From Novosphingobium sp. SCN 66-18 (GTDB lineage: Bacteria; Pseudomonadota; Alphaproteobacteria; Sphingomonadales; Sphingomonadaceae): 64,000 nt of DNA. The stretch lies in assembly GCA_001725355.1 (NCBI GenBank), contig MEGD01000001.1, positions 186,001 through 250,000 of the forward strand, in the 5' to 3' direction. Both the position numbers and the translations under genes were made by a program. The notes beneath the pieces were generated by a model, which searched no databases, was not told where the DNA came from, and saw only the letters and a program-made list of their open reading frames with translations. The first letter of the stretch is position 1, and every line of letters starts with the position of its first letter. This document shows positions 1 through 7,990 of this stretch, in pieces.

Positions 1-1525
1 CTTTGCTGCCCGCCTTTCGCTGGAGTGGCAACCCGATCCGAGCTGGTCGATCCGGCCGCAGGTATTCTATCAGGACTATACGCTGGCTAACGCCGGGCAG
101 TTGTTCATAGATCAGCCCGAACTGACATCCTCCTATCGCATCAAGCAGCCGACCTACGACAAGGCGGGCATCTACAGCCTGAACATCGACAAGGATCTGG
201 GGCGCGCCAAGGTCACGTCGCTGACGGCCTATTTCGATCGCAAACTGAGTTTCGTCCGCGATTACAGCTATTTCATCGGCAATCTCGTGCCACCGCTGTT
301 CCCCCTGACGGCGCGCAACGTCTCGGACAGCCGCACCAAGACCTTCAGCCAGGAGCTGCGCATCGCCTCCGACAACGGGCCGGGTACGCGCTTCAAGTGG
401 CTGCTGGGGCTCTACTATTCCAATCAGGACGATCGTCTTGTCCAGGCCGTCAACCAGCCGGGAGCCGCCGCCTTCGTGGGCGCCGATCTCGTCTATTATG
501 GCGACACCTTCACCAACACCAAGCAGTACGCCGCGTTCGGCGAAGTCACCTACACCGTGCTGGACGGCCTTGACCTCACCGCCGGTGTTCGCGGCTTCAA
601 GATCGACCAGCGCGTCGATATTCTGGGCGACGGGCCGTTCAATGGCGGACTGACCGTGGTGAGCGGGCGCAAGAGCAGCGAAAGCGGCGTCAATCCGAAG
701 TTCGGCATTTCCTACAAGGTCGCCCGCGACAACCTGCTCTATGCTTCGGCCGCGAAAGGCTTCCGCCCCGGCGGCCCCAACCGGTTCCAGATCAATCCCG
801 TCCTGTGCGCGGCCGATCTGAATGCGCTGGGCCTGACGCGCGCGCCGGACAGCTTTTCGTCCGACAATCTGTGGACCTACGAGGTCGGCACCAAGAACAC
901 GTTCGGGAACGTCGTTACGTTCAACGCCGCCGCATTCTATTCCGACTGGAAGAAGATCCAGCAGCAGCTCAACCTGACGAGTTGCGGCTTCGCCTTTACC
1001 GGCAACGCGGGAACGGCTGAAGTGAAGGGCGCGGAAATCGAAGGTCAGGTCCGTCTTTCGCCCAGCTTCCAGATCGGCGGCAATGCCACCTATACCGATG
1101 CCACTATCAAGAACGCCGCGCCCGGAACGACGGCGCGGGATGGTGACATGGTGCAGGCCGTGCCGAAATGGATGGCAAGTGCCTACGCCGCTTTCGCGCA
1201 CGATCTGTCCAACGGGTGGCGCCTGAACATGCGCGGCGAATACCAGTACCAGAGTCGCGCGCGCCGTTCGTTCGATCGGGTGCTCTCGATCGTCTATGCC
1301 AATGCTGTGGCGGGCACCACACCCAACGCGGCCGAGTTCCGGCAAGGCTTCGATGTGGTCAATCTGTCGGCCTCGCTCGGAAAGGGCGGGACGGAGGTGC
1401 GGCTCTATGCCAACAACCTGCTGGATGCGCGGCCGCTGATCGATCTCGACCTGACGGCCGGGTCCGACCGCGCGACGACGATCCGGCCCCGTACGGTTGG
1501 CGTCGAACTGCGGCAGCGCTTCTGA
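1..1525 (+). CDS. TonB-dependent receptor, C-terminal part (gene starts before the window)
   Basis: The frame is open from base 2 with no stop, so the 5' end (signal peptide, TonB box and plug) lies outside the window. What remains is a run of alternating polar and aromatic beta strands typical of the 22-strand receptor barrel, for example around SYKVARDNLLYASAAKGFRPGG near the middle. It ends in RPRTVGVELRQRF, the usual last strand with a terminal Phe for outer-membrane insertion. Receptors of this type import a ligand across the outer membrane using the TonB-ExbBD motor. The quinohaemoprotein dehydrogenase starts 35 bases downstream on the same strand, so the two are probably co-transcribed. 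The ligand cannot be read from the sequence; the pairing suggests the dehydrogenase substrate or an alcohol-related compound. Confidence 0.93.
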   Translation, partial: FAARLSLEWQPDPSWSIRPQVFYQDYTLANAGQLFIDQPELTSSYRIKQPTYDKAGIYSLNIDKDLGRAKVTSLTAYFDRKLSFVRDYSYFIGNLVPPLFPLTARNVSDSRTKTFSQELRIASDNGPGTRFKWLLGLYYSNQDDRLVQAVNQPGAAAFVGADLVYYGDTFTNTKQYAAFGEVTYTVLDGLDLTAGVRGFKIDQRVDILGDGPFNGGLTVVSGRKSSESGVNPKFGISYKVARDNLLYASAAKGFRPGGPNRFQINPVLCAADLNALGLTRAPDSFSSDNLWTYEVGTKNTFGNVVTFNAAAFYSDWKKIQQQLNLTSCGFAFTGNAGTAEVKGAEIEGQVRLSPSFQIGGNATYTDATIKNAAPGTTARDGDMVQAVPKWMASAYAAFAHDLSNGWRLNMRGEYQYQSRARRSFDRVLSIVYANAVAGTTPNAAEFRQGFDVVNLSASLGKGGTEVRLYANNLLDARPLIDLDLTAGSDRATTIRPRTVGVELRQRF

Positions 1526-1560
1526 AGCCGCATCATCGCAGGGAACAGGGTGTGACTGAA

Positions 1561-3690
1561 ATGCACGGGACAGCAAGGAACACGTGGTTCGGCAGCAAAT
1601 GGCTCGGCAGGGGATGGCTGGGCATGTCCGCCGGGATCATTGCGGGGCTGGCGGGCTGGCACGCCTTGGCCGGCGCCCAGGCGCCCGATCCGCAGTGGGC
1701 GCTCGAAACCGCTTATCACTATCCCGAAGGGCAGATCGATGCCGCCAGCGTGGGCAAGCTGGGGGTAGCCTGGGAGTTCGACGGCTTCGTGGTGCGCGGG
1801 CGGACCAATCGCGGGGTCGAAGCCACGCCGGTCGTCGTCGATGGCGTGATGTACGCCACCGGGCCTTGGAGCGTGGTCTATGCGCTCGATGCGCGGACCG
1901 GTCGCCTTCTGTGGCAGTACGATCCCGATGTCGACGGATCGTTTGCCCGGCGCACCTGTTGCGACGCGGTCAATCGCGGCGTCGCCGTGGTCGATGGCAC
2001 GGTCTATGTCGCCACGCTCGACGGCTATCTCGTGGCGCTCGACGCGAAGACCGGAAAGCCGCTGTGGAAGGCCGATACGATCACCGACCGGTCGCGCAGC
2101 TATGCCATCACCGGCGCGCCACGCGTGGCGGGCAATGTCGTGGTGATCGGCAATGGCGGCGGCGAGATGGGCGTGCGCGGCTATGCCAGCGCCTATGACC
2201 GCCGCACCGGCAAGCTGGCATGGCGCTTCTTCGTGGTGCCGGGCGATCCGCAGGCCGGGCCGGACGAAAGCCCTGACGTGACCGAGGCGCGCAAGACCTG
2301 GGACCCGCATTCGGCCTGGGACCTGGGTGGCGGCGGAACGCCGTGGGATTCGATCGTCTACGATCCGGACACCAACACCGTCTACGTCGGCACGGGCAAC
2401 GGATCGCCCCACCCGCTGTGGTTGCGCAGCCCGGCGGGTGGTGACAACCTCTATCTGTCCTCGATCGTCGCGCTCGATGCGGATACCGGTCGCAAGAAGT
2501 GGCACTATCAGACCACGCCCGGCGATAGCTGGGACTACACCGCCACCCAGAACATGATCCTGGCTGATCTCGATATCGGCGGGAAGCGGCGCAAGGTCAT
2601 CATGCAGGCGCCCAAGAACGGGTTCTTCTACGTGCTGGACCGCGTGACCGGCGAGCTGCTGTCGGCGGAGAAATACACCACGGTCACCTGGGCCGATCGC
2701 GTCGATCTCAAGACCGGGCGGCCGGTCATCTCCGATCAGTCGAACTTTTCGGAAATGGCCAAGCTGGTCTGGCCTTCGGAAGCCGGCGGACACAACTGGC
2801 CGCCGATGTCCTACAGCCCCGAAACGGGACTGGTCTATATTCCGGTCCTCGAAGCGCCGATGATCTTCTCAATGGCCCCCACGCCCTACCGCCCCTACAG
2901 CAACGTGCAGGGATCGGTCGGCGCTTTCCCGACCGTGGCGTCCTGGGGCGGAACGCAGGATGCCAGCGTGCTGGCGGGCCAGCCCGCGCCGCGCTTCGAA
3001 CAGGGGCTGAAAGCCTGGGACCCGGTGAAGCAGAAGGTGGCCTGGACCTCTCGCGTCATGCCGTTCTGGAGCGGCGGGACAATGACCACTAGCAACGGCC
3101 TGGTCATGCAGGGGTCGGCCGATGGTTATCTCAACATCTATGACGGGCGCAGTGGCACGCTGCTGCACCGGATCAATATCGGCACCGGTATTCTGGCTTC
3201 GCCGATGAGCTACACGATCGATGGCATTCAGTATGTCGCGGTCGCGGCCGGGTTCGGTGGCGCGATGAATCGGTCATTTTTGCCGGGATGGGCGGCGATG
3301 GACCGGGTCAACGCGCCGCGCCTCCTGGTCTTCCGGATCGGAGGTGACCAGCCCATGCTGCCGCCGCGCGTTGCGGCAACGCCGCTTGTGCCGGCTCCCG
3401 CAAGGTTCCGGGGTGGCGAGGAGCAGGTCAGGCGTGGGCAGCAGCTTTTCGCGCACAATTGCCTGCGCTGCCACGCTTCGGCAGACAGCCCTGGCGGCTA
3501 CCCGGATCTCTGGAAGATGGCGCCCGAAACGCACGAGGTGTTCGAGCAGATCGTGCTGGGCGGCGCCTATTCTTACGCGGGCATGGCCTCGTTCGCCGAT
3601 GTGCTGAGCAAGGACGATGCAACGGCGATCCATGCCTATTTAGCCGCGCCGGTGAAGAAGGACGAAGCCGGCGCCAAGACCATGCATTGA
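1561..3690 (+). CDS. PQQ-dependent quinohaemoprotein alcohol dehydrogenase (type II)
   Basis: Predicted periplasmic enzyme of 709 residues that oxidises alcohols with PQQ and passes electrons to a fused cytochrome c. A hydrophobic leader ending near AGAQA suggests Sec export. The eight-bladed propeller shows the vicinal cysteine pair at residues 133-134 (RTCCD), the GGGGTPWDS and YVGTGNG blade motifs, and the catalytic-base Asp in SWDYT near residue 325. In this family a second Asp two residues later marks lanthanide enzymes; here it is Thr, so a calcium enzyme is predicted. A haem c site, CLRCH, lies at 634-638. The ATG at 1561 follows AGGG at 1547-1550; an in-frame GTG at 1552 is the alternative. 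The frame is open upstream to 1168, but that stretch overlaps the receptor in another frame and was discarded. The substrate is unknown. Confidence 0.93.
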   Translation: MHGTARNTWFGSKWLGRGWLGMSAGIIAGLAGWHALAGAQAPDPQWALETAYHYPEGQIDAASVGKLGVAWEFDGFVVRGRTNRGVEATPVVVDGVMYATGPWSVVYALDARTGRLLWQYDPDVDGSFARRTCCDAVNRGVAVVDGTVYVATLDGYLVALDAKTGKPLWKADTITDRSRSYAITGAPRVAGNVVVIGNGGGEMGVRGYASAYDRRTGKLAWRFFVVPGDPQAGPDESPDVTEARKTWDPHSAWDLGGGGTPWDSIVYDPDTNTVYVGTGNGSPHPLWLRSPAGGDNLYLSSIVALDADTGRKKWHYQTTPGDSWDYTATQNMILADLDIGGKRRKVIMQAPKNGFFYVLDRVTGELLSAEKYTTVTWADRVDLKTGRPVISDQSNFSEMAKLVWPSEAGGHNWPPMSYSPETGLVYIPVLEAPMIFSMAPTPYRPYSNVQGSVGAFPTVASWGGTQDASVLAGQPAPRFEQGLKAWDPVKQKVAWTSRVMPFWSGGTMTTSNGLVMQGSADGYLNIYDGRSGTLLHRINIGTGILASPMSYTIDGIQYVAVAAGFGGAMNRSFLPGWAAMDRVNAPRLLVFRIGGDQPMLPPRVAATPLVPAPARFRGGEEQVRRGQQLFAHNCLRCHASADSPGGYPDLWKMAPETHEVFEQIVLGGAYSYAGMASFADVLSKDDATAIHAYLAAPVKKDEAGAKTMH

Positions 3691-3716
3691 TCGGGGCATT
3701 GAGCGGGGAATAAAGG

Positions 3717-4199
3717 ATGCGGATTCTCTTTGGTGCGCTGGCGGCCATGGCCGGATGCTTGTTCTGCACGGGCATACCGGCGGCGGCGCAGACGGTGCGG
3801 CCCATGGTGGCGCTGCAGGATGCGATCCGCATGGCGGCTTCGGCTGCCAGCAAGGCCAGCGCCATGCAGCGCGCGGTGTCCATCGTGGTGGTCAACCGCG
3901 AAGGGCGCGTGATCCTGGCTCAGCGGATGGACGGGGCTTCGTTCGTGAGCCTCAAGGTCGCGGAAGGAAAGGCGATTACTGCGGCAGCGGTTGGTGTGCC
4001 GACGCGGATGCTGGAACAGCAGGTCGATGGCGGGAAGCCCGCTTCCTTGTCGGTTCCCGACGTGGTGATGGTCACCGGAGGTCTGCCGATCGCATCGGCT
4101 TCCGCGGTTATCGGCGGGATCGGCGTGAGTGGCGGCGCGCCCGATGAAGACGAGACCATCGCGCAGGCGGGGCTGAGCGGAGGTTCGAAAGCGGATTGA
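3717..4199 (+). CDS. GlcG/HbpS-family (DUF336) exported protein
   Basis: A 160-residue protein with a signal peptide cleaved near AAAQT. The rest matches the GlcG/HbpS fold: LQDAIRMA, then VSIVVVNREGRVILAQRMDG, then KAITAAAVG and a C-terminal GGIGVSGGAPDEDE loop. Members bind haem or small molecules and often sit next to PQQ or glycolate dehydrogenases. It begins 26 bases after the dehydrogenase with AAAGG just before the ATG, so it is the third gene of the receptor-dehydrogenase operon. A role in haem or cofactor handling for the periplasmic dehydrogenase is an inference. It is convergent with the flavin reductase. Confidence 0.85.
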   Translation: MRILFGALAAMAGCLFCTGIPAAAQTVRPMVALQDAIRMAASAASKASAMQRAVSIVVVNREGRVILAQRMDGASFVSLKVAEGKAITAAAVGVPTRMLEQQVDGGKPASLSVPDVVMVTGGLPIASASAVIGGIGVSGGAPDEDETIAQAGLSGGSKAD

Positions 4200-4226
4200 G
4201 CATGGCCGGTGCCTTCGCAGGGAAGA

Positions 4227-4733
4227 TTACCGCAGTGGATTGATCCGGCCGAGCGCACCGTTCGCCCAGCCAAGGATATCCTCGCCGCCGTTGTCGAACA
4301 GGTCATAGACCTCGCCCACCAGCAGATCATGCGTTCCATAGGGCACGCGCTCGCGAATGGCGCAGAAGATGTTCGCGGGCGCCCCTTCGATGAACCAGAC
4401 CGGGCCATGCTGACGCCAGTCGTCCTGCGCGAAGCGTTCCTCGCGCGCCGCCGCACCGGCGAACGGCGCCATGTGCGCGTCATGGGCGTCATGCAGCAGG
4501 TTGATGCAGAAACGCCCCGCGCGGATCATGGCGTCATGGCTCGATCCCGACCGGTTGACGCAGATGGCCATGGCGCAGGGATCGAGGCACACCGGCATGA
4601 TCGCGGACATGGCGAGGCCGACGGGTGCGTTCGTTGCGGGATCGAAGCTGGTGACGATGCCCACCGGCGCGGGCATGTGCCGCAGCACGCGCTTGAGCCG
4701 GCTGTCTATGGTCGTTGTCACGCTGGTTGCCAT
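4227..4733 (-). CDS. Flavin reductase-like FMN-binding protein
   Basis: A 168-residue single-domain protein of the flavin reductase family (HpaC/NtaB type). It has PAPVGIVTS and GLAMSAIMPVCLDPCAMAIC near the start, followed by FCINLLHD and the C-terminal GEVYDLF segment that bind flavin and the nicotinamide side in this family. Such proteins reduce FMN or FAD with NAD(P)H for a partner monooxygenase. No monooxygenase is adjacent, so the partner is elsewhere or the protein works alone. It lies 117 bases downstream of cobB on the same strand. A link to B12 is possible, since cob(II) reduction uses reduced flavin, but this is speculative. Confidence 0.87.
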   Translation of the reverse strand: MATSVTTTIDSRLKRVLRHMPAPVGIVTSFDPATNAPVGLAMSAIMPVCLDPCAMAICVNRSGSSHDAMIRAGRFCINLLHDAHDAHMAPFAGAAAREERFAQDDWRQHGPVWFIEGAPANIFCAIRERVPYGTHDLLVGEVYDLFDNGGEDILGWANGALGRINPLR

Positions 4734-4776
4734 CGATTGCCTGCCTGCTCCCGGGATGCGAAACTGCGCCGGTCTT

Positions 4777-4807
4777 ATCGCATCGCGCCACGCGGGTTAT
4801 ATGCGAT
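4777..4807. promoter_or_regulatory. Seven-base inverted repeat upstream of the flavin reductase
   Basis: ATCGCAT at 4777-4783 is repeated inverted as ATGCGAT at 4801-4807, in the 117-base gap between cobB and the flavin reductase. It could be an operator for the reductase, about 45 bases upstream of its start. There is no T tract, so a terminator is less likely. Confidence 0.3.
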
Positions 4808-4850
4808 CTGCGCAGGAATCGTCCGTCTTCATGCGCAGGAACCGTTCGGG

Positions 4851-6140
4851 TCATGCCCCGAACAGACTGGCGGCAGCGGCGGGAGAGGAGGGGAAATAGA
4901 AGTGCATGTAGCTGGCGTGCAGCGATCCCCGCCGGAACAGGGCCTCTCCGGTTCGTCCGTTTGGGTTCGTGGCGCGGGTAACAGGCGATAACGGGGTTTC
5001 CAGCCGGGAATAGTGGAACGTGTGGCCGCGCAGGCTCCCGGTGGGCAGCGCCATGTCCTGCAACCCCAGCGCGGCAAGGCGCGCCTGCATCGTTGCCCGG
5101 CCCGGCATCAGGCCCAGCATCGGCGCGTGCGCGCCTTTGCCGTCGTCCAGTGCCTCCAGGCAATAGAGCATGCCCCCGCATTCGGCGAGCACCGCCTTTC
5201 CCGCCGCATGGTGCGCGCGGATGGCATCGCGCATGGCGTGGTTGCCGGCCAGCCGGTCGAGGTGGAGTTCCGGGTAGCCGCCGGGCAGCCACAGCGCGTC
5301 GCATGGGGGCAGCGCGGCATCGGCGAGCGGCGAGAAGAACGCCAGCGTCGCGCCCATCGCGCGCAGGCAATCGAGGTTGGCGGGATAGAGGAAACCGAAC
5401 GCGGCATCCCGCGCGACGGCGATCCGCAGCCCGGCGAGATCGCGTTGCGCGGGGGATGGAGCGTCCTGCCTGGCAAAATCCACCAGCGCCGGCAGCTAGC
5501 AGGCTTCGTCGGGCAGCGCGGCCGCCGCCCGGTCGATGCGCCCGTCGAGATCGGCGATCTCGTCCGCCTGCACCAGTCCGAGATGGCGTTCGGGAAAGGC
5601 GATCCCGGCCTCGCGGGGCAGGGCGCCCAGCCATTGCACGCCGCCGCGCAGGCTGTGGCCGAGCATGGCCGCGTGGCGCTCTCCCGCAACGCGGTTGGCC
5701 AGCGCCGCGATCACGCGCACGTCATCGCGGTAGGTGGCCAGCCCATGGACCAGCGCGCCGAAGCTCTGCGCCATGGCGCTGCCGTCCACCACCGCCAGCA
5801 CGGGCAGGCCGAAGCGGGCGGCCAGATCGGCGGTGGACGGATCGCCGTCGAACAGGCCCATCACGCCTTCGACGAGGATGAGATCGGCCTCGCGCGCGGC
5901 ATCGGCCAGCAGGCGGCGGCATCCGGCTTCGCCCACCATGAACAGGTCGAGCTGATAGACCGGCGCGCCGCTTGCCCGTTCGAGGATCATCGGATCGAGG
6001 AAGTCCGGGCCGCACTTGAACACCCGAACCCTGCGCCCGGCCTGGCGGTGACGGCGGGCCAGCGCCGCCGTCACCAGCGTCTTGCCCTGTCCGGATGCCG
6101 GCGCGCTGACCAGCAGGGCCGGGCACCGCGCCGCCTTCAC
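4851..6140 (-). pseudogene. cobB: Cobyrinic acid a,c-diamide synthase, split by an in-frame amber stop
   Basis: CobB amidates the a and c side chains of (hydrogeno)cobyrinate with ATP and glutamine. The GTG start at 6140 overlaps the cobO stop as GTGA. The N-terminal part (214 codons) has the ATP-binding motif SAPASGQGKT at residues 12-21, FKCGPDFLDP and VEGVMGLFDG. A TAG at 5498-5496 then interrupts the frame. The same frame continues as LPALVDFARQ into a complete glutaminase domain with LPGGYPE, nucleophile Cys in LAECGG (about residue 321 of the full frame) and C-terminal histidines. Total length is about 429 codons, normal for the family. Nothing is deleted and no shift is needed, so one substitution (for example CAG to TAG) explains it. 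Alternatives are readthrough, reinitiation at the GTG at 5483 giving two polypeptides, or a sequencing error. Confidence 0.88.
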
Positions 6141-6739
6141 CGGTCGATCCCTTCCTGCGCGCGCACGCCGTCGCGGAAGGCGTGCTTCACGTCGCGGATC
6201 GCGCTGACGGTGTCGGCGGCGGCGATCAGCGCCTCGTCGGCCGCGCGGCCGGTGATGACGACGTGCTGCATCGCAGGCCGTGCTTCCAGCGCGGGCATGA
6301 TCTCGTCGAGCGCGAGATAGCGATAGGTGACGAGGTAGGTGAGCTCGTCCAGCACCACGAGGCTGATCGCCGGATCGGCCAGTGCGGCCTTCGCCTTTTC
6401 CCAGCCGGCGCGCGCGGTTGCGATATCGCGCTGGCGGTCCTGCGTTTCCCAGGTGAAGCCTTCGCCGCACTTTTCCCAGATCACGTCCGGATGGCGCGAG
6501 AAGAAGGCGCGCTCGCCCACGTTCTCGGCCCCCTTGATGAACTGGAACACGGCCGCCTTGCGACCGTATCCCAGCGTGCGCGCGACCATGCCGAAGGCGC
6601 TGGAGGACTTGCCCTTGCCGTTGCCCGTCAGCACCAGCAGCAGACCCTTGTCGCGCGTGGCGGCGGCGATTTTGGCGTCGACCACCGCCTTGTGCCGGCG
6701 AGTGCGCTCGCGGTGCGCGCTGTCGTCGGTTCCGCTCAC
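6137..6739 (-). CDS. cobO: Cob(I)yrinic acid a,c-diamide adenosyltransferase
   Basis: A 200-residue protein of the CobO/BtuR/CobA family, which transfers the 5'-deoxyadenosyl group of ATP to cob(I)alamin precursors in the cytoplasm. The atypical P-loop GNGKGKSS is at residues 39-46. It is followed by FQFIKG, the EGFTWETQD segment and LDELTYLVTYRYL, all family hallmarks. It is the second gene of the minus-strand operon: its ATG overlaps the stop of the membrane protein gene as ATGA, and its stop overlaps the cobB start. The operon is preceded by a cobalamin riboswitch, so expression should fall when B12 is plentiful. Confidence 0.95.
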   Translation of the reverse strand: MSGTDDSAHRERTRRHKAVVDAKIAAATRDKGLLLVLTGNGKGKSSSAFGMVARTLGYGRKAAVFQFIKGAENVGERAFFSRHPDVIWEKCGEGFTWETQDRQRDIATARAGWEKAKAALADPAISLVVLDELTYLVTYRYLALDEIMPALEARPAMQHVVITGRAADEALIAAADTVSAIRDVKHAFRDGVRAQEGIDR

Positions 6740-7308
6740 CGGCGCTCGCTTTCACGCAGCTCGGGCCGGATCAGAGACAGCAGCGAGAAGGCGGCGGCGG
6801 CCAGGCCGCTCCAGCCCAGCGTGGCCCACAGCGTCGGCGGGAAATAGCGCCCGATGCGCGGCAGGAAGCCGGCGAGCGTGGGATCGGCGAAGCGGCCGCC
6901 GAGGAAGTAGAAGCCGCCGCTGGAAAGCAGTTCGGACGCGAAGGTGGCGCAGATCAGCAGCACGGCCATGATCGGCAGGGCGGCAAGGTTCGCGCCCAGC
7001 CGGGCTCGCGCGTACCGTCCGGCCAGCCACATCACGCCATAGGCGGGCACCAGCATCCAGTAGGCGGGCGTGAAGCAGAAGCTCGACTGGCCGAACCAGC
7101 CGATCACCACCACGTCGATGGCATAGCCCAGCAGGAACAGCGCGCCGAACGCGACCGCGCGGCGGACGAAGAAGCCCAGCACGAAGAAACTGGCCAGGCC
7201 GGTATCGGGCAGGTGGATGACCTGGCTAAGCGAATGGCTGCGCGTGACGAGCATGACGAGGGCGAGAAGCCCGAAGACGGAGAGTTCGAATCGGGTATTG
7301 CGGACCAT
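6736..7308 (-). CDS. Multi-pass membrane protein of the B12 operon, possible cobalamin transport component
   Basis: A 190-residue protein with about six hydrophobic segments, for example FGLLALVMLV, TGLASFFVLGFFV, ALFLLGYAIDVVVIGW and LPIMAVLLICATF. The ATG at 7308 was chosen over an in-frame ATG at 7353 because AGGAG sits seven bases upstream of it. It is first in the riboswitch-controlled operon and is coupled to cobO by a four-base overlap. Size and topology resemble the S-component-like solitary cobalamin transporters (BtuM type), in which an invariant Cys contacts cobalt; a Cys occurs here in SSFCFTPAYW. That assignment is an inference from context and topology only. A cobalt transporter is the other possibility. 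Confidence 0.75.
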   Translation of the reverse strand: MVRNTRFELSVFGLLALVMLVTRSHSLSQVIHLPDTGLASFFVLGFFVRRAVAFGALFLLGYAIDVVVIGWFGQSSFCFTPAYWMLVPAYGVMWLAGRYARARLGANLAALPIMAVLLICATFASELLSSGGFYFLGGRFADPTLAGFLPRIGRYFPPTLWATLGWSGLAAAAFSLLSLIRPELRESERR

Positions 7309-7569
7309 GAGGGGTCTCCTGAACGGGTTGGATTTCGCGTTGTGGCCGCGCACGCGACCATCGGCTGCGGCGCGGGGGCCTTGCGATGCGCGGGCGGGCG
7401 CGGAACCGAAAGTTCGGAGCCGGGGCGCACGCCTGCTGCGGGTGTCGTGGATGTCAGACGCAGTTCATCACAGGCCCCCTTCGGCAACAAACGCACATAT
7501 GTCGTCCGCCAAGGGAGAAGCCCTCGTCCGCCCGGTGCATCCCGCCCGCGCGAAGGAACGACGATAGCG
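7309..7569 (-). other. Leader between the minus-strand riboswitch and the membrane protein gene
   Basis: About 260 bases separate the B12 box of the minus-strand riboswitch from the ATG at 7308. Just after the aptamer a G-rich run (GCGCGGGCGGGATGCACCGG on the minus strand) can pair with the CCGGCCCGC at the aptamer's 3' end, which is a plausible switching element. No convincing gene lies here. A 15-codon cysteine-rich reading frame at 7454-7498 is reported as a finding only. Confidence 0.5.
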
Positions 7570-7765
7570 GGCCGGTTTCCTGACTTCCCGGATCATCGCG
7601 CCTGTCGCCGCCTTCTCAGGGCCGGAACCCCAATGGCGTTATGGCGATGCGCTCACCGGTCACAGTTGCGGGAGCAGTGCCGGATTCGGCGGATTTCCGC
7701 CGGCCGGACTTCCCGATTAAGCCCTTTCGGGCACCCGTTACGGAGCCGGTGATAAGCGAACCGGC
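7570..7765 (-). promoter_or_regulatory. Cobalamin riboswitch for the membrane protein-cobO-cobB operon
   Basis: Read on the minus strand, this shows the conserved order of the cobalamin aptamer. GGTGCCCGAAAGGGC is near the start, then GGGAAGTCCGG, then the core GCAACTGTGACCGGTGAGC (GCAACTG at 7669-7663). Next come CGCCATTGGGG and CTGAGAAGGCGGC, and last the B12-box variant GTCAGGAAACCGGCC at 7584-7570. Binding of adenosylcobalamin to such leaders represses the downstream genes. The downstream G-rich segment can pair with the end of the aptamer. It starts only about 60 bases from a second, oppositely oriented riboswitch. Confidence 0.93.
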
Positions 7766-7770
7766 GCGCC

Positions 7771-7794
7771 GCCGCAAGCATTCGCGCTTGCGGC
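7771..7794. promoter_or_regulatory. Perfect inverted repeat midway between the two riboswitches
   Basis: GCCGCAAGC at 7771-7779 and GCTTGCGGC at 7786-7794 form perfect nine-base arms with a six-base spacer. It lies at the centre of the divergent riboswitch pair. It could be an operator shared by both promoters or a hairpin at the 5' ends of the leaders. No clear -35/-10 pair could be read in this GC-rich stretch. Confidence 0.5.
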
Positions 7795-7824
7795 ATCGCC
7801 GGCGCGAAGCTATCCGCCGCTCTG

Positions 7825-7990
7825 CGACAGGTTCCCCGAAAGGGGATCAAAAGGGAACGGGGTGCGAAACCCCGGCTGCCCCTGCAACTGTAAGCGGCGA
7901 GCCGACCGGCCATCACGCCATTGGGACTTCACCGTCCTGAGAAGGCGGCCGGACCAGCATTGACCCGCGAGCCAGGAGACCTGCCTGACG
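7825..7990 (+). promoter_or_regulatory. Cobalamin riboswitch for the btuB-cob operon
   Basis: A textbook cobalamin aptamer: AAAAGGGAACGGGGTGCGAAAC, then CCCGGCTGCCCC, then the core GCAACTGTAAGCGGCGAGC (GCAACTG at 7884-7890). CGCCATTGGG, CTGAGAAGGCGG and the B12 box GCCAGGAGACCTGCC at 7971-7985 follow. Directly downstream CCTGCCTGA can pair with TTCGGGCAGG at about 8003-8013, a likely expression platform. The regulated genes are btuB and the cob genes behind it. Confidence 0.96.

Noticed and set aside
1168-1560. Long 5' extension of the PQQ dehydrogenase frame
   Set aside because: It overlaps the receptor in another frame and lacks a signal; the real leader starts at the ATG at 1561.
5496-5498. 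TAG in cobB read as pyrrolysine or selenocysteine
   Set aside because: Selenocysteine uses TGA, pyrrolysine genes are not expected here, and CobB has no such residue at this place; nonsense mutation or error is simpler.
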